A DNA stretch of 12,966 nt, taken from JBEBVQ01 sp964636205 (GTDB lineage: Bacteria; Bacteroidota; Bacteroidia; Chitinophagales; Chitinophagaceae). The notes beneath the pieces were generated by a model. The model saw only the letters and a list, made by a program, of their open reading frames with translations. It was not told the DNA's origin and searched no databases. The position numbers and the translations under genes are program-made. The stretch spans positions 1 through 12,966 of the forward strand of contig CAZWPF010000078.1 of NCBI GenBank assembly GCA_964636205.1, written 5' to 3'. Position 1 is the stretch's first letter. Each line of letters begins with the position of its first letter. This document shows, one piece after another, positions 1 to 6,871 of the stretch.

Positions 1-1053
1 CATCTGTTGTATAGCAGAATGTGGACTAAAGTGTTGCACGACCTGGGATACATTTCATTTGATGAGCCTTTTAAGAAATTGGTCAATCAGGGTATGATTC
101 AGGGGAGTTCGCGGTTTGCTTTCAGATTTAAAAACAACAGAAATCTGTTTGTTTCACTGAATCAGAGAGCTGCTTTTTTGGAAAGCATGAAGTTGCCTTC
201 AGATAAGCAGGCCATTGAAGCGAATTTCGAAAGAATACATGTGGATGTGAGTCTGGTAAATGGTGTGGAAATGGATACTAACCGCTTTAAACAATGGAAA
301 CCGGAGTTGGCAAAAGCAGAATTCGTATTGGAGCCAAACGGACAATTTATTTGTGCCGCTGAAACCGAGAAAATGTCCAAATCCAAATACAACGTGGTTA
401 ATCCGGATGATATCGTGTCTGAATATGGTGCTGATACGTTCCGGATGTACGAAATGTTTTTGGGGCCGATCGATGTGAGCAAACCATGGGATACCAATGG
501 AATCGAGGGCGTACATCGTTTCCTGAAAAAATTATGGCGTTTGTTTGTTGATCCACAAGGCAACTGGTTGGTGACGGATGAAAAAGCAAATGCGGAGGAA
601 CTGCGTTGTATTCATAAAACTATCAAAAAGGTTAACGAGGATATCGAAAAATTTGCGTTTAACACTGCTGTCAGTCAGTTTATGATTTGTGTCAACGAAC
701 TGACTTCCCTGAAAACACATAAGAAAGAAGCGTTGGAACCTTTGGTTATTCTTATTTCTCCCTTTGCCCCCCATTTGGCCGAAGAGCTTTGGAATCGGTG
801 CGGACATTCCGAAAGTGTGTTTAACGCAGCGTACCCGGTGCACAATGAAGAATACCTTAAGGAAGCTAATATCCGATATCCGGTTGCAATCAATGGGAAA
901 ACAAGAGTTGATATTGAACTCCCGGCAGAAGCTGATCAAGCGTTCGCTGAAAACGTAATACTTCAAGATCCGACAGTCCAAAAATGGCTGGAAGGCAAAG
1001 CACCAAAGAAAATTATCTATGTAAAAGGAAGAATGATCAATATAGTTTGTTAG
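1..1053 (+). CDS. leuS: Leucyl-tRNA synthetase, C-terminal part (5' end outside window)
   Basis: This is the 3' part of a class I aminoacyl-tRNA synthetase that charges tRNA-Leu in the cytoplasm. The frame is open from base 1 (HLLYSRMWTKVL, typical of the late catalytic core), so the start lies upstream and the first in-window TTG or ATG is not a real start. The KMSKS ATP-binding loop is intact at bases 370-384. It is followed by the NPDDIVSEYGADTFRMYEMF stretch that leads into the helical anticodon-binding domain, which contains PFAPHLAEELW, and by the small C-terminal domain ending at the TAG. About 350 residues are seen, roughly the last third of a normal 900-950 residue enzyme. An insert of about 75 residues between the core helix and KMSKS fits Bacteroidota LeuRS. 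A terminator hairpin follows, so it appears to end its own transcription unit. Confidence 0.97.
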   Translation, partial: HLLYSRMWTKVLHDLGYISFDEPFKKLVNQGMIQGSSRFAFRFKNNRNLFVSLNQRAAFLESMKLPSDKQAIEANFERIHVDVSLVNGVEMDTNRFKQWKPELAKAEFVLEPNGQFICAAETEKMSKSKYNVVNPDDIVSEYGADTFRMYEMFLGPIDVSKPWDTNGIEGVHRFLKKLWRLFVDPQGNWLVTDEKANAEELRCIHKTIKKVNEDIEKFAFNTAVSQFMICVNELTSLKTHKKEALEPLVILISPFAPHLAEELWNRCGHSESVFNAAYPVHNEEYLKEANIRYPVAINGKTRVDIELPAEADQAFAENVILQDPTVQKWLEGKAPKKIIYVKGRMINIVC

Positions 1054-1098
1054 TTGATCTGCGGAGACAACTCCTTTTTAATGTAACAATCGTTGTTC

Positions 1099-1131
1099 GA
1101 GACTGTCCATACCGGGCAGTCTCATTCATTT
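1099..1131 (+). terminator. Hairpin terminator after leuS
   Basis: A 10-bp stem (GAGACTGTCC, 1099-1108, with GGGCAGTCTC, 1114-1123, including one G-T pair) closes a 5-nt loop. It is followed by the moderately T-rich ATTCATTTT. It lies 46 bases after the leuS stop, which suits a rho-independent terminator, although the T run is imperfect. Confidence 0.75.
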
Positions 1132-1308
1132 TGGTACCTGTTAAAAAGTTTATTCCAAACCGATTCAATGATTTTTATCGGGAAGGGTATAGATAAGCTC
1201 TATAGAGATTTGTTAATTCCTGATACATTCGCAGCGGTGTTTATAAAATGTCCTATTTTTGTTGCATCATATTACAGATGAAAACGAACCGACATACACC
1301 GATACGTA

Positions 1309-1327
1309 ATGCAAATGCAATTTGCAT
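1309..1327. repeat. Inverted repeat ATGCAAA-N5-TTTGCAT
   Basis: This is a perfect 7-bp inverted repeat with a 5-nt spacer. It could be a protein-binding dyad or a small RNA hairpin. No function is assigned. Confidence 0.5.
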
Positions 1328-1342
1328 CAGTTGGGCGTTTCT

Positions 1343-1411
1343 CACCCCTCATAACAAGGCCTTTATTTATTAAACCCTCCGTTTGTTCACTTTCTCTGAA
1401 ACGGAGGGGTG
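1343..1411 (+). promoter_or_regulatory. Two mutually exclusive stems upstream of the Rnk-like gene
   Basis: Segment 1399-1408 (AAACGGAGGG) is perfectly complementary to 1375-1384 (CCCTCCGTTT), giving a 10-bp stem with a 14-nt loop. Segment 1404-1411 (GAGGGGTG) is also perfectly complementary to 1343-1350 (CACCCCTC), giving an 8-bp stem. The two pairings share 1404-1408 and cannot form together, which is the usual layout of an attenuator or RNA switch. There is no U run after the 10-bp stem, so a classical terminator is not evident. The function is inferred from complementarity alone. Confidence 0.4.
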
Positions 1412-1451
1412 TCATACTTTAATTATTCTAAATCCACATTGCAATTGTCTA

Positions 1452-1469
1452 TACCTGAAAATTCAGGTA
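1452..1469. repeat. Inverted repeat TACCTGAA-AA-TTCAGGTA
   Basis: This is an 8-bp perfect inverted repeat with a 2-nt centre, 57 bases upstream of the Rnk-like start. The tight spacing suits a DNA operator better than an RNA hairpin. No regulator can be named. Confidence 0.45.
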
Positions 1470-1526
1470 CTTGTTTGCTTACATACTACAATCAACAGAT
1501 AATAGCGAGGTAAAAAACATTATATC

Positions 1527-1901
1527 ATGAAACCTATTATTAGTCATAAGGATTATCAAACTCTTAGAAACCTGGTTAACGGCTATCCCGAACATCTTAA
1601 AACAAAAGAAATCGGTCAGCTGATGGAAGAACTGGACCGCGCCGAAAAAGTTGATGAGAGTGCGTTAGACATTGATATTATCAAAATAAATTCTGTCTTC
1701 GAAGCGGAGGACATCAATACGGGTAAAATATTAAAACTCACTCTTACTTTGCCGCATCAAGCAAATCTGAAAGAACAAAAAATATCTGTTTTATCTCCTT
1801 TGGGTGTAGCTTTGATCGGTTTTAGAAAAGGTATGACTGTCGAATGGCAGCTACCCGGTGGGATGAAGACCCTTAAAATTCTCGATGTAATCAATAATTG
1901 A
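1527..1901 (+). CDS. Rnk-like / GreA-GreB C-terminal domain protein
   Basis: A 124-residue soluble protein. The N-terminal half is charged and helical (ELDRAEKVDESAL around residues 37-49). The C-terminal half, about 55-124, resembles the FKBP-like C-terminal domain of GreA/GreB and Rnk, with SVLSPLGVALIGFRKGMTVEW typifying the conserved Gly-rich strand. Family members bind RNA polymerase near the secondary channel; Rnk itself was first described as a regulator of nucleoside diphosphate kinase. The N-terminal part is too short to be a full GreA coiled-coil finger, so transcript-cleavage activity is unlikely and Rnk-like is the better label. The ATG at 1527 fits the family length. The next gene starts 29 bases after the stop, so the two may be co-transcribed. 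The family call is fairly safe; the exact role is not known from sequence. Confidence 0.8.
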   Translation: MKPIISHKDYQTLRNLVNGYPEHLKTKEIGQLMEELDRAEKVDESALDIDIIKINSVFEAEDINTGKILKLTLTLPHQANLKEQKISVLSPLGVALIGFRKGMTVEWQLPGGMKTLKILDVINN

Positions 1902-1930
1902 TTAAATAAGCTGCAAAAACAAAAATCGTC

Positions 1931-3541
1931 ATGAGACGCAGTTTCGTAATTGTTTCGACTCTACTGGTTTTAAGTACACTCTCCCTTGCGGTATTTTTGA
2001 ACCCCAACTGGTTTGTCATTTTTGGTATTGTTATGGCATTGACCATTCTCGGATACTATGATATGTACCAAAGGCGACATTCCATTATGCGAATATATCC
2101 CGTTTTTGGACGACTTCGTTTCGTCATGGAAGAGTTAAGACCTAAAATTTATCAGTACTTTATTGAATCAGACATCGACGGAAGACCGATCAATCGTATC
2201 GACCGATCGACCGTGTACCAGAGAGCGAAGGAAGAAAATGACACCATGCCTTTTGGGACTCAATTAGACGTCTATTCCGAAGGATATGAATGGTTATGTC
2301 ATTCGATTGCTCCCAAAGATTTTAAAACGCTGGATCATGATTTACGAACACTGATAGGCAATAAGGACTGTAAACGACCTTACAACTGCAGCATTTTTAA
2401 TATCTCAGCAATGAGCTATGGGTCTTTGAGCTCAAACGCCATTGAAGCGATGAATGCCGGGGCAAAAATCGGGAGCTTCGCACATAATACCGGCGAAGGA
2501 GGATTAAGTCCGTACCACTTGAAACATGGAGGAGATATCATCTGGCAGATCGGTACAGGATATTTCGGTTGTCGCACACCTGAGGGAAATTTTAGCACTG
2601 AATTATTCCGCGAAAAAGCATTGCTTCCACAGGTTAAAATGATTGAGATTAAGATCTCTCAAGGTGCGAAACCGGGGCATGGTGGCATTCTACCTGCATC
2701 TAAAAATACTCCTGAAATCGCCGCTATCCGTGCAATCGAACCGCATACCTTAGTCGCGTCCCCTCCTTATCACACTGCGTTTAACACGCCAAAAGGATTG
2801 GTGAGATTTATTCAGCAATTAAGAGAATTGTCCGACGGAAAGCCTGTTGGATTCAAGCTTTGTATCGGACACAAGAGTGAATTCATCGGCATTTGTAAAG
2901 CCATGATGGAACTGGATATTTATCCTGATTTTATCACTGTAGACGGTGCAGAAGGTGGTACCGGTGCCGCTCCACAAGAGTTTTCAAATTATGTGGGGGC
3001 ACCATTGTTGGATGGGTTGGATTTTGTTCATAATATTCTGACCGGACTGGATATCCGGAAGCATATAAAAATCATTGCCGCAGGCAAAATAACCAGTGGC
3101 TTCCATATTGTCAGAGCGATGGCACTCGGAGCAGATGCTTGTTACTCTGCCAGGGCGATGATGATGGCAGTAGGTTGTATTCAAGCATTGCTTTGTAATA
3201 CCAATAAATGCCCCGTAGGTGTGGCAACACAGGATCCTCGTCTTACGGTCGGATTGGTAGTGGATGACAAGAAAACCAGAGTCGCAAACTATCATAAAAA
3301 TACAATTGAGAGCGTGGTGGAATTATTAGGCGCTTCGGGATTGGATAAAAAAGAGAACATCACCAGATCTCATATCTACCGTAGGATTTCATTCCAGTCT
3401 ATGCTCACCTACGAAGAGATATTCCCATCGTATGAGACCGGCTCGTTCTTGCGAGAAATTCCGGAACGATACAAACTGGATTTCAAACATGCCAGCGCCG
3501 AACATTGGGGCATATCCAATATAGGAAGCTGGAGCAGCTAA
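1931..3541 (+). CDS. FMN-binding glutamate synthase family protein, membrane-anchored
   Basis: A 536-residue protein built around the FMN-binding central domain of glutamate synthase (GltB/GltS-like). Two hydrophobic segments at about residues 5-22 and 26-43 anchor the N terminus, and the catalytic barrel faces the cytoplasm. The flavin-site sequences include ISAMSYGSLSSNA, the HNTGEGGLS segment, GAKPGHGG and DGAEGGTGAAP. The [3Fe-4S] ligands are kept as C416-x5-C422-x4-C427 in CIQALLCNTNKCPVGVATQ, the same spacing as in GltB. It lacks the N-terminal glutaminase domain and the C-terminal beta-helix, so it is not a complete glutamate synthase and the true substrate is uncertain. Such stand-alone proteins are widespread and often annotated as glutamate synthase-like. 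A strong terminator follows directly. Confidence 0.9.
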   Translation: MRRSFVIVSTLLVLSTLSLAVFLNPNWFVIFGIVMALTILGYYDMYQRRHSIMRIYPVFGRLRFVMEELRPKIYQYFIESDIDGRPINRIDRSTVYQRAKEENDTMPFGTQLDVYSEGYEWLCHSIAPKDFKTLDHDLRTLIGNKDCKRPYNCSIFNISAMSYGSLSSNAIEAMNAGAKIGSFAHNTGEGGLSPYHLKHGGDIIWQIGTGYFGCRTPEGNFSTELFREKALLPQVKMIEIKISQGAKPGHGGILPASKNTPEIAAIRAIEPHTLVASPPYHTAFNTPKGLVRFIQQLRELSDGKPVGFKLCIGHKSEFIGICKAMMELDIYPDFITVDGAEGGTGAAPQEFSNYVGAPLLDGLDFVHNILTGLDIRKHIKIIAAGKITSGFHIVRAMALGADACYSARAMMMAVGCIQALLCNTNKCPVGVATQDPRLTVGLVVDDKKTRVANYHKNTIESVVELLGASGLDKKENITRSHIYRRISFQSMLTYEEIFPSYETGSFLREIPERYKLDFKHASAEHWGISNIGSWSS

Positions 3542-3547
3542 TAACAG

Positions 3548-3574
3548 AAAGTCGGGAAATTCCCGACTTTTTTT
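3548..3574 (+). terminator. Strong rho-independent terminator
   Basis: A stem AAAGTCGGG (3548-3556) with CCCGACTTT (3562-3570) closes a 5-nt loop and runs into an unbroken T run up to 3574. It begins six bases after the preceding stop codon. Because the stem is symmetrical with A and T flanks it could partly work in both directions. Confidence 0.93.
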
Positions 3575-3687
3575 ATGCGCATCCCAAGGTGGATGAATGC
3601 CCGGATTAATCTGTAATACCTGCGCAGAGTAGCTTCCAAGAAGGGAATCAACATGTTTCAATAGCCTGATAAAAATCATATAAATAC

Positions 3688-3699
3688 TGACCTAAGTCA
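3688..3699. promoter_or_regulatory. CRP/FNR-like dyad TGAC-CTAA-GTCA
   Basis: This is a perfect 4+4 inverted repeat with a 4-nt spacer, the geometry of CRP/FNR-family operators. A near -7 element, CAACTTTG (7 of 8 fit to TAnnTTTG with one mismatch), lies at 3722-3729. That puts the dyad about 40 bases upstream of a likely transcription start, a class II activator position. No regulator gene of this family lies in the window, so the assignment is inference. Confidence 0.4.
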
Positions 3700-3710
3700 T
3701 ATTTATCCGA

Positions 3711-3810
3711 ACTATTTAAGAACAACTTTGTTGTACCGACTACCATTATCTACGGTCACAACAACTTTAATGGGTAATGGTAGTCGTACATCCCTAACCG
3801 TCTAAATAGT
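3711..3810 (+). promoter_or_regulatory. Nested inverted repeats upstream of the persulfide dioxygenase gene
   Basis: The inner pair is CGACTACCATTA (3737-3748) with TAATGGTAGTCG (3775-3786), a perfect 12-bp stem with a 26-nt loop. It extends outward by GTAC on both sides if one C is bulged. The outer pair is ACTATTTA (3711-3718) with TAAATAGT (3803-3810). A small repeat CAAC-TTT-GTTG also lies at 3723-3733, and ACAACTTT occurs twice (near 3722 and 3762). The structure ends eight bases before the start codon, so it could form a leader RNA hairpin that affects translation, or be a remnant of a small mobile repeat. No T run follows, so it is not a terminator. Confidence 0.55.
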
Positions 3811-3817
3811 ACCAACT

Positions 3818-5230
3818 ATGTTTTTCGAACACATTTACGACAAGACCCTGGCGCAAAGAAGTTTTTTAATTGGTTGTCAGGCCACTGGTGAAGCAATCGT
3901 CATTGATGCCCGTCGGGACATAGACGTGTATTTAGAGATTGCGGCCCAAAACAATCTCCGAATAACACACATCACCGAGACTCACATCCATGCAGATTTT
4001 CTCTGCGGTTCGAGAGAACTAGCTGCTGTTACCGGAGCAATGCTGTATCTCTCTGCTGAGGGCGGGCCCGATTGGTTGTATGAATTTCCGCATATCAGCC
4101 TGAAAGATGGTGACATCATTCGGGTGGGAAATCTTAGTTTGAAAGTAATACACACACCTGGTCATACACCGGAAAGCATCAGCTTCCTGCTGACTGATCA
4201 TCCCGCAACAGATCAGCCGGTGATGATTTTCACAGGAGATTTTGTTTTTACGGGAGATATTGGACGCCCCGACCTCCTAGAAAAAGCTGCAGGTATGATC
4301 GGTACTAAAGAAGTTGGCGCCCATCAGATGTTTCAATCGCTAAAAAAGTTCTCTTCCCTCCCGGATTATGTACAGGTATGGTCGGCACACGGAGCCGGAT
4401 CTGCATGTGGTAAGGCTTTGGGCGCTGTTGCAGTTTCTACTGTGGGATATGAAAAGATACGTAACTGGGCATTCGAATTTGGAGACGATGAAGAGGCATT
4501 TGTGGAAAGTCTGCTCGCCGATCAGCCGGAGCCTCCAAAATATTTCGCACAAATGAAGCGGCTCAATAAAGTGAAACGTCGCCTTCTGATCGAAGTACCC
4601 AAGCATCCGCAGCTTAGCGCAGATCAGTTTCATGGGGCCTTTAAAAAAGCCATCCGAGTAGTGGATACCAGGCATAAAAATAAAGTGGCACAAGGATTTA
4701 TTCCTGGAAGTATTAACATTCAAGGAAACAATGCCTTTGCCAATTGGGCGGGTTGGCTGCTCAACTACGAAGAGCAATTTATGTTAGTCGCAGAACCAGA
4801 ACAAATGGAGGACCTCACTCGAAAACTAATGCGCATAGGACTTGATAATATATACGGTTTTGTTTCCGACGTCGATGGGCTTGGTATTGAGCTTGAGAAG
4901 ATGAACAACATCACGAGAGCACAGTTAATAAGCATGCGAGAACTGCAGGATATACAGATTCTGGATGTGCGCGGACTGAAAGAATATCAGGCAGGACATA
5001 TCGACGGGGCAGCGCACGTCTTCCTGGGCACTATGGAAGATCAGCTGGGGAGAATAAGTAGATCCAAACCAATTATAGTCTATTGTCAGGCAGGCGATCG
5101 TTCTTCTATAGCGTATTCTCTATTGGTTCGACATGGATTCAAAAATATCATGAACTATGCCGACGGATATGCTGATTGGATTAAAGAAGATGAATCATCA
5201 CTGAATTTAGCCGGTGTACGACAGAATTAA
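3818..5230 (+). CDS. CstB-like persulfide dioxygenase with two rhodanese domains
   Basis: A 470-residue three-domain protein. Residues 1 to about 245 form a metallo-beta-lactamase fold of the ETHE1/persulfide dioxygenase type. The likely Fe(II) ligands are H56 (in THIHADF), H116 (in HTPGHTPES) and D141 (in FTGDFVFTGDIGRPDL). The family motif HxHxDH has Phe at the last position (F61), which fits a single-iron dioxygenase rather than a two-zinc hydrolase. Residues about 260-355 form a rhodanese-like domain without a catalytic Cys (the loop reads LVAEPEQM). Residues about 370-460 form an active-type rhodanese with C423 in YCQAGDRSS. The order dioxygenase, inactive rhodanese, active rhodanese matches staphylococcal CstB, which turns low-molecular-weight persulfides into thiosulfate and sulfite. 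It is predicted cytoplasmic. Substrate preference cannot be read from sequence. Confidence 0.9.
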   Translation: MFFEHIYDKTLAQRSFLIGCQATGEAIVIDARRDIDVYLEIAAQNNLRITHITETHIHADFLCGSRELAAVTGAMLYLSAEGGPDWLYEFPHISLKDGDIIRVGNLSLKVIHTPGHTPESISFLLTDHPATDQPVMIFTGDFVFTGDIGRPDLLEKAAGMIGTKEVGAHQMFQSLKKFSSLPDYVQVWSAHGAGSACGKALGAVAVSTVGYEKIRNWAFEFGDDEEAFVESLLADQPEPPKYFAQMKRLNKVKRRLLIEVPKHPQLSADQFHGAFKKAIRVVDTRHKNKVAQGFIPGSINIQGNNAFANWAGWLLNYEEQFMLVAEPEQMEDLTRKLMRIGLDNIYGFVSDVDGLGIELEKMNNITRAQLISMRELQDIQILDVRGLKEYQAGHIDGAAHVFLGTMEDQLGRISRSKPIIVYCQAGDRSSIAYSLLVRHGFKNIMNYADGYADWIKEDESSLNLAGVRQN

Positions 5231-5275
5231 TTACAGCAAATGAGTCATCAAGGAATTTAAAAATACTAACGAAGC

Positions 5276-5311
5276 GTGAATTAGCAGTCGACACAAGTCA
5301 GTGAATTAGCA
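5276..5311. repeat. Direct repeat of GTGAATTAGCA with a dyad between copies
   Basis: GTGAATTAGCA occurs at 5276-5286 and again at 5301-5311, a period of 25 bases. Between the copies lies CGAC-ACAA-GTCA (5289-5300), 7 of 8 matches to the TGAC-N4-GTCA dyad upstream of the preceding gene. The second copy also starts the palindrome GAATT-AGC-AATTC (5303-5315). It may be a regulatory site for the following operon, but it is about 170 bases from the first likely start codon. Confidence 0.4.
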
Positions 5312-5324
5312 ATTCATTAATTCC

Positions 5325-5383
5325 AATCACCGGTTTAATGACTATCTTACAGTTAATTTCCTGTTCGATAATCACCGGTGATT
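5325..5383. promoter_or_regulatory. AATCACCGGT repeat and 14-bp perfect palindrome
   Basis: AATCACCGGT occurs at 5325-5334 and at 5370-5379. The second copy is part of a perfect 14-bp palindrome, AATCACCGGTGATT (5370-5383). It overlaps a weak -7-like sequence TGTGTTTG (5383-5390). This is the look of a repressor or activator site with a second half site 45 bases upstream. No regulator is identified. Confidence 0.45.
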
Positions 5384-5465
5384 GTGTTTGTAAAAGCATA
5401 TGCTAATAATGATTGCAAATTCAAATTATGGTGCACCATTCGGATTTGGAAGAGCAATTAGCATA

Positions 5466-5675
5466 ATGATGGAGCAATTCTTTAGGAAAAACTGGTTGGT
5501 AGTGGTTGGGGTTGGCTTAGGCATTCTCGGAGGATTAAGCTATTGGTATTTTATAGGATGTAATTCAGGATCTTGTGCAATTACATCCAAACCTACTAAT
5601 AGTGCTGCCTATGGCGGACTCATGGGAGGTTTAATTTTTTCAATTTTTGCAACGAAAAAAGAAACAAAAAAATGA
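5466..5675 (+). CDS. Small membrane protein, DUF6132-like
   Basis: A small protein of 68-69 residues, starting at either of two adjacent ATG codons (5466 or 5469). The frame is open back to 5400, but the extra residues look non-family-like and homologues as I recall them begin with a short Lys/Arg-rich stretch before NWL. It has two membrane segments: about residues 10-29 (LVVVGVGLGILGGLSYWYF) and 47-61 (AYGGLMGGLIFSIF). Between them lies the conserved loop GCNSGSCAITSKP with two Cys in a C-x4-C arrangement. The C terminus is Lys-rich and cytoplasmic. Its stop overlaps the start of the thioredoxin gene (ATGA), so they are translationally coupled. The function is unknown. The paired Cys and the thioredoxin and rhodanese neighbours suggest a thiol or sulfur role, which is inference. 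Confidence 0.75.
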   Translation: MMEQFFRKNWLVVVGVGLGILGGLSYWYFIGCNSGSCAITSKPTNSAAYGGLMGGLIFSIFATKKETKK

Positions 5676-5965
5676 GGTTTAATGAAATTATTCAGCAAGG
5701 CAAACCCGTATTGGTAGATTTCTTTGCGGAATGGTGTGGGCCTTGTAAGACTATGGCCCCGATACTTTCGGAAGTGAAACAAAATGTAGGGGATAATGCG
5801 ACGATTTTAAAAATCGATGTTGATAAAAATCCGCAGGTAGCCGCAAGCTTTCAGATTAGTGGTGTACCTACATTAATCCTATTTAAAAACGGTGAAATTG
5901 TATGGAGACAATCCGGAGTGGTGCCTGCCGGAACTTTAAAACAATTGATAGCACAACATTTATAA
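5672..5965 (+). CDS. Thioredoxin
   Basis: A 97-residue single-domain thioredoxin without a signal peptide, so it acts in the cytoplasm as a protein disulfide reductase. The active site W21-C22-G23-P24-C25 is intact, and the cis-proline loop (SGVPTLILFKNGE) is present. The ATG overlaps the upstream stop codon by ATGA, and the next gene starts 3 bases after its own stop, so it is the middle gene of a tight three-gene operon. Around the active site the DNA shares at least 20 consecutive identical bases with the thioredoxin domain of the next gene. This suggests duplication or gene conversion between the two. In this setting it may reduce persulfidated proteins or resolve rhodanese persulfides; that is inference. 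The housekeeping trxA could be elsewhere. Confidence 0.95.
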   Translation: MRFNEIIQQGKPVLVDFFAEWCGPCKTMAPILSEVKQNVGDNATILKIDVDKNPQVAASFQISGVPTLILFKNGEIVWRQSGVVPAGTLKQLIAQHL

Positions 5966-5968
5966 GCA

Positions 5969-6685
5969 ATGCTTCATTATCTGTACTTATTTATTTTCGT
6001 TGCTTTCGCAACAGGTTGTAGTGGAGACAACTTAGATCGGGAACGAAAACTATCCGCGGCAGAGTTTCAACAGCTTTCACAGGAACATCCGGAACGATTA
6101 ATTATTGATGCCCGAACTCCTGAAGAGTTTGAAAAAGGGCATTTAGAAGGGGCGATAAATATTAATTGGAACAGTCGTGATTTTGAGACCCAGGTAAAAG
6201 ATTACGAGAAAACCCGCCCTCTGTTTGTCTACTGCCTGAGCGGAGGGCGGAGCGCCAAGGCCGCCACGAAGTTGCGTAAACTTGGGTTTACCGAAGTGTA
6301 TGAAATGCCCGGAGGCATTTTAGAATGGCGAGGGGAAGGTTTTCCGGAAACAAAAGTCAATACCGGAGCGATGGGGATTACTCAGTCCGAATATGATCAT
6401 TTGATCAATGCAGATCGATTGGTCCTGGTAGATTTTTACGCTGAATGGTGTGGGCCTTGTAAGCGTATGAAACCTTTTTTAGGTGAGATTGCGGAAGACA
6501 TGGAATCGAACTTGGAATTGGTGCGCATTGATGTGGATGAAAATCCCGAAATCAGCTCCGCTCAACAAATTTCGTCGATCCCGAGGTTGAAACTTTACAA
6601 AAACAGTCAGCTTGTTTGGGAACATTCCGGCTACCTCAGCGAAGCCCGACTGCGTCAGGTGCTTTCAGAATTTATAGGACAATAA
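5969..6685 (+). CDS. Rhodanese-thioredoxin fusion lipoprotein
   Basis: A 238-residue exported fusion protein. Residues 1-17 form a lipoprotein signal peptide (hydrophobic LYLFIFVAFATGC, with C17 as the lipidated Cys), so it is anchored in a membrane on the periplasmic side. Residues about 28-122 form a rhodanese domain with DARTPEEFEKGHLEGAIN and the catalytic loop YCLSGGRSAKA, catalytic Cys C89. Residues about 133-238 form a thioredoxin domain with W160-C161-G162-P163-C164. Its cis-Pro loop reads SSIPRL rather than the usual GVPT. Joining a sulfurtransferase to a thiol reductase suggests that a persulfide made on the rhodanese Cys is reduced by the thioredoxin half, releasing sulfide; this is inference. 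It is the last gene of the operon and is followed by a terminator. Confidence 0.92.
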   Translation: MLHYLYLFIFVAFATGCSGDNLDRERKLSAAEFQQLSQEHPERLIIDARTPEEFEKGHLEGAININWNSRDFETQVKDYEKTRPLFVYCLSGGRSAKAATKLRKLGFTEVYEMPGGILEWRGEGFPETKVNTGAMGITQSEYDHLINADRLVLVDFYAEWCGPCKRMKPFLGEIAEDMESNLELVRIDVDENPEISSAQQISSIPRLKLYKNSQLVWEHSGYLSEARLRQVLSEFIGQ

Positions 6686-6730
6686 GCATTAGCATTCAAA
6701 AAATAGTCTTTCACACTTCAATATCTGTTA

Positions 6731-6772
6731 GACCCGTCAGTCCGGCTCCCGCCGTCGCTGACGGGTCATTTT
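6731..6772 (+). terminator. Terminator after the thioredoxin operon
   Basis: A 10-bp perfect stem GACCCGTCAG (6731-6740) with CTGACGGGTC (6758-6767) closes a 17-nt GC-rich loop and is followed by ATTTTC. It lies 46 bases after the stop codon and separates the sulfur block from the Rrf2/oxidase block. Confidence 0.82.
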
Positions 6773-6871
6773 CTAAAGTAACTATACCTTAAAAGATACA
6801 GTATTCAGTTTCGACCCTGTCTGGAGCTATGAAATGCTATCGAAAGAGGGGAAAGCCCATTTAGAAATATA

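Larger units (their letters stand above)
1124..1526. other. Gene-free region rich in inverted repeats
   Basis: I see no convincing coding sequence on either strand here; the short open frames have no family features and no proper context. The stretch holds an exact TAnnTTTG -7 match (TATTTTTG, 1254-1261) without a convincing -33 element, a 7-bp inverted repeat at 1309-1327, two overlapping stems between 1343 and 1411, and an 8-bp inverted repeat at 1452-1469. If the -7 match is used, the next gene would carry a leader of about 260 bases containing all these stems. No tRNA, rRNA or known riboswitch was recognised. Confidence 0.6.

Noticed and set aside
984..1281. Small + strand open frames between leuS and the Rnk-like gene
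   Set aside because: They cross the leuS end and its terminator hairpin and have no recognisable domains or supporting start context.
3389..3679. Minus-strand open frame of 96 codons over the 3' end of the glutamate-synthase-like gene
   Set aside because: It reads through the terminator hairpin and is antisense to a well-conserved gene; no family features.
5400..5465. Extended N terminus for the small DUF6132-like protein from the ATG at 5400
   Set aside because: The added residues show no family character, and the basic stretch plus first helix begin right after the ATG pair at 5466/5469.
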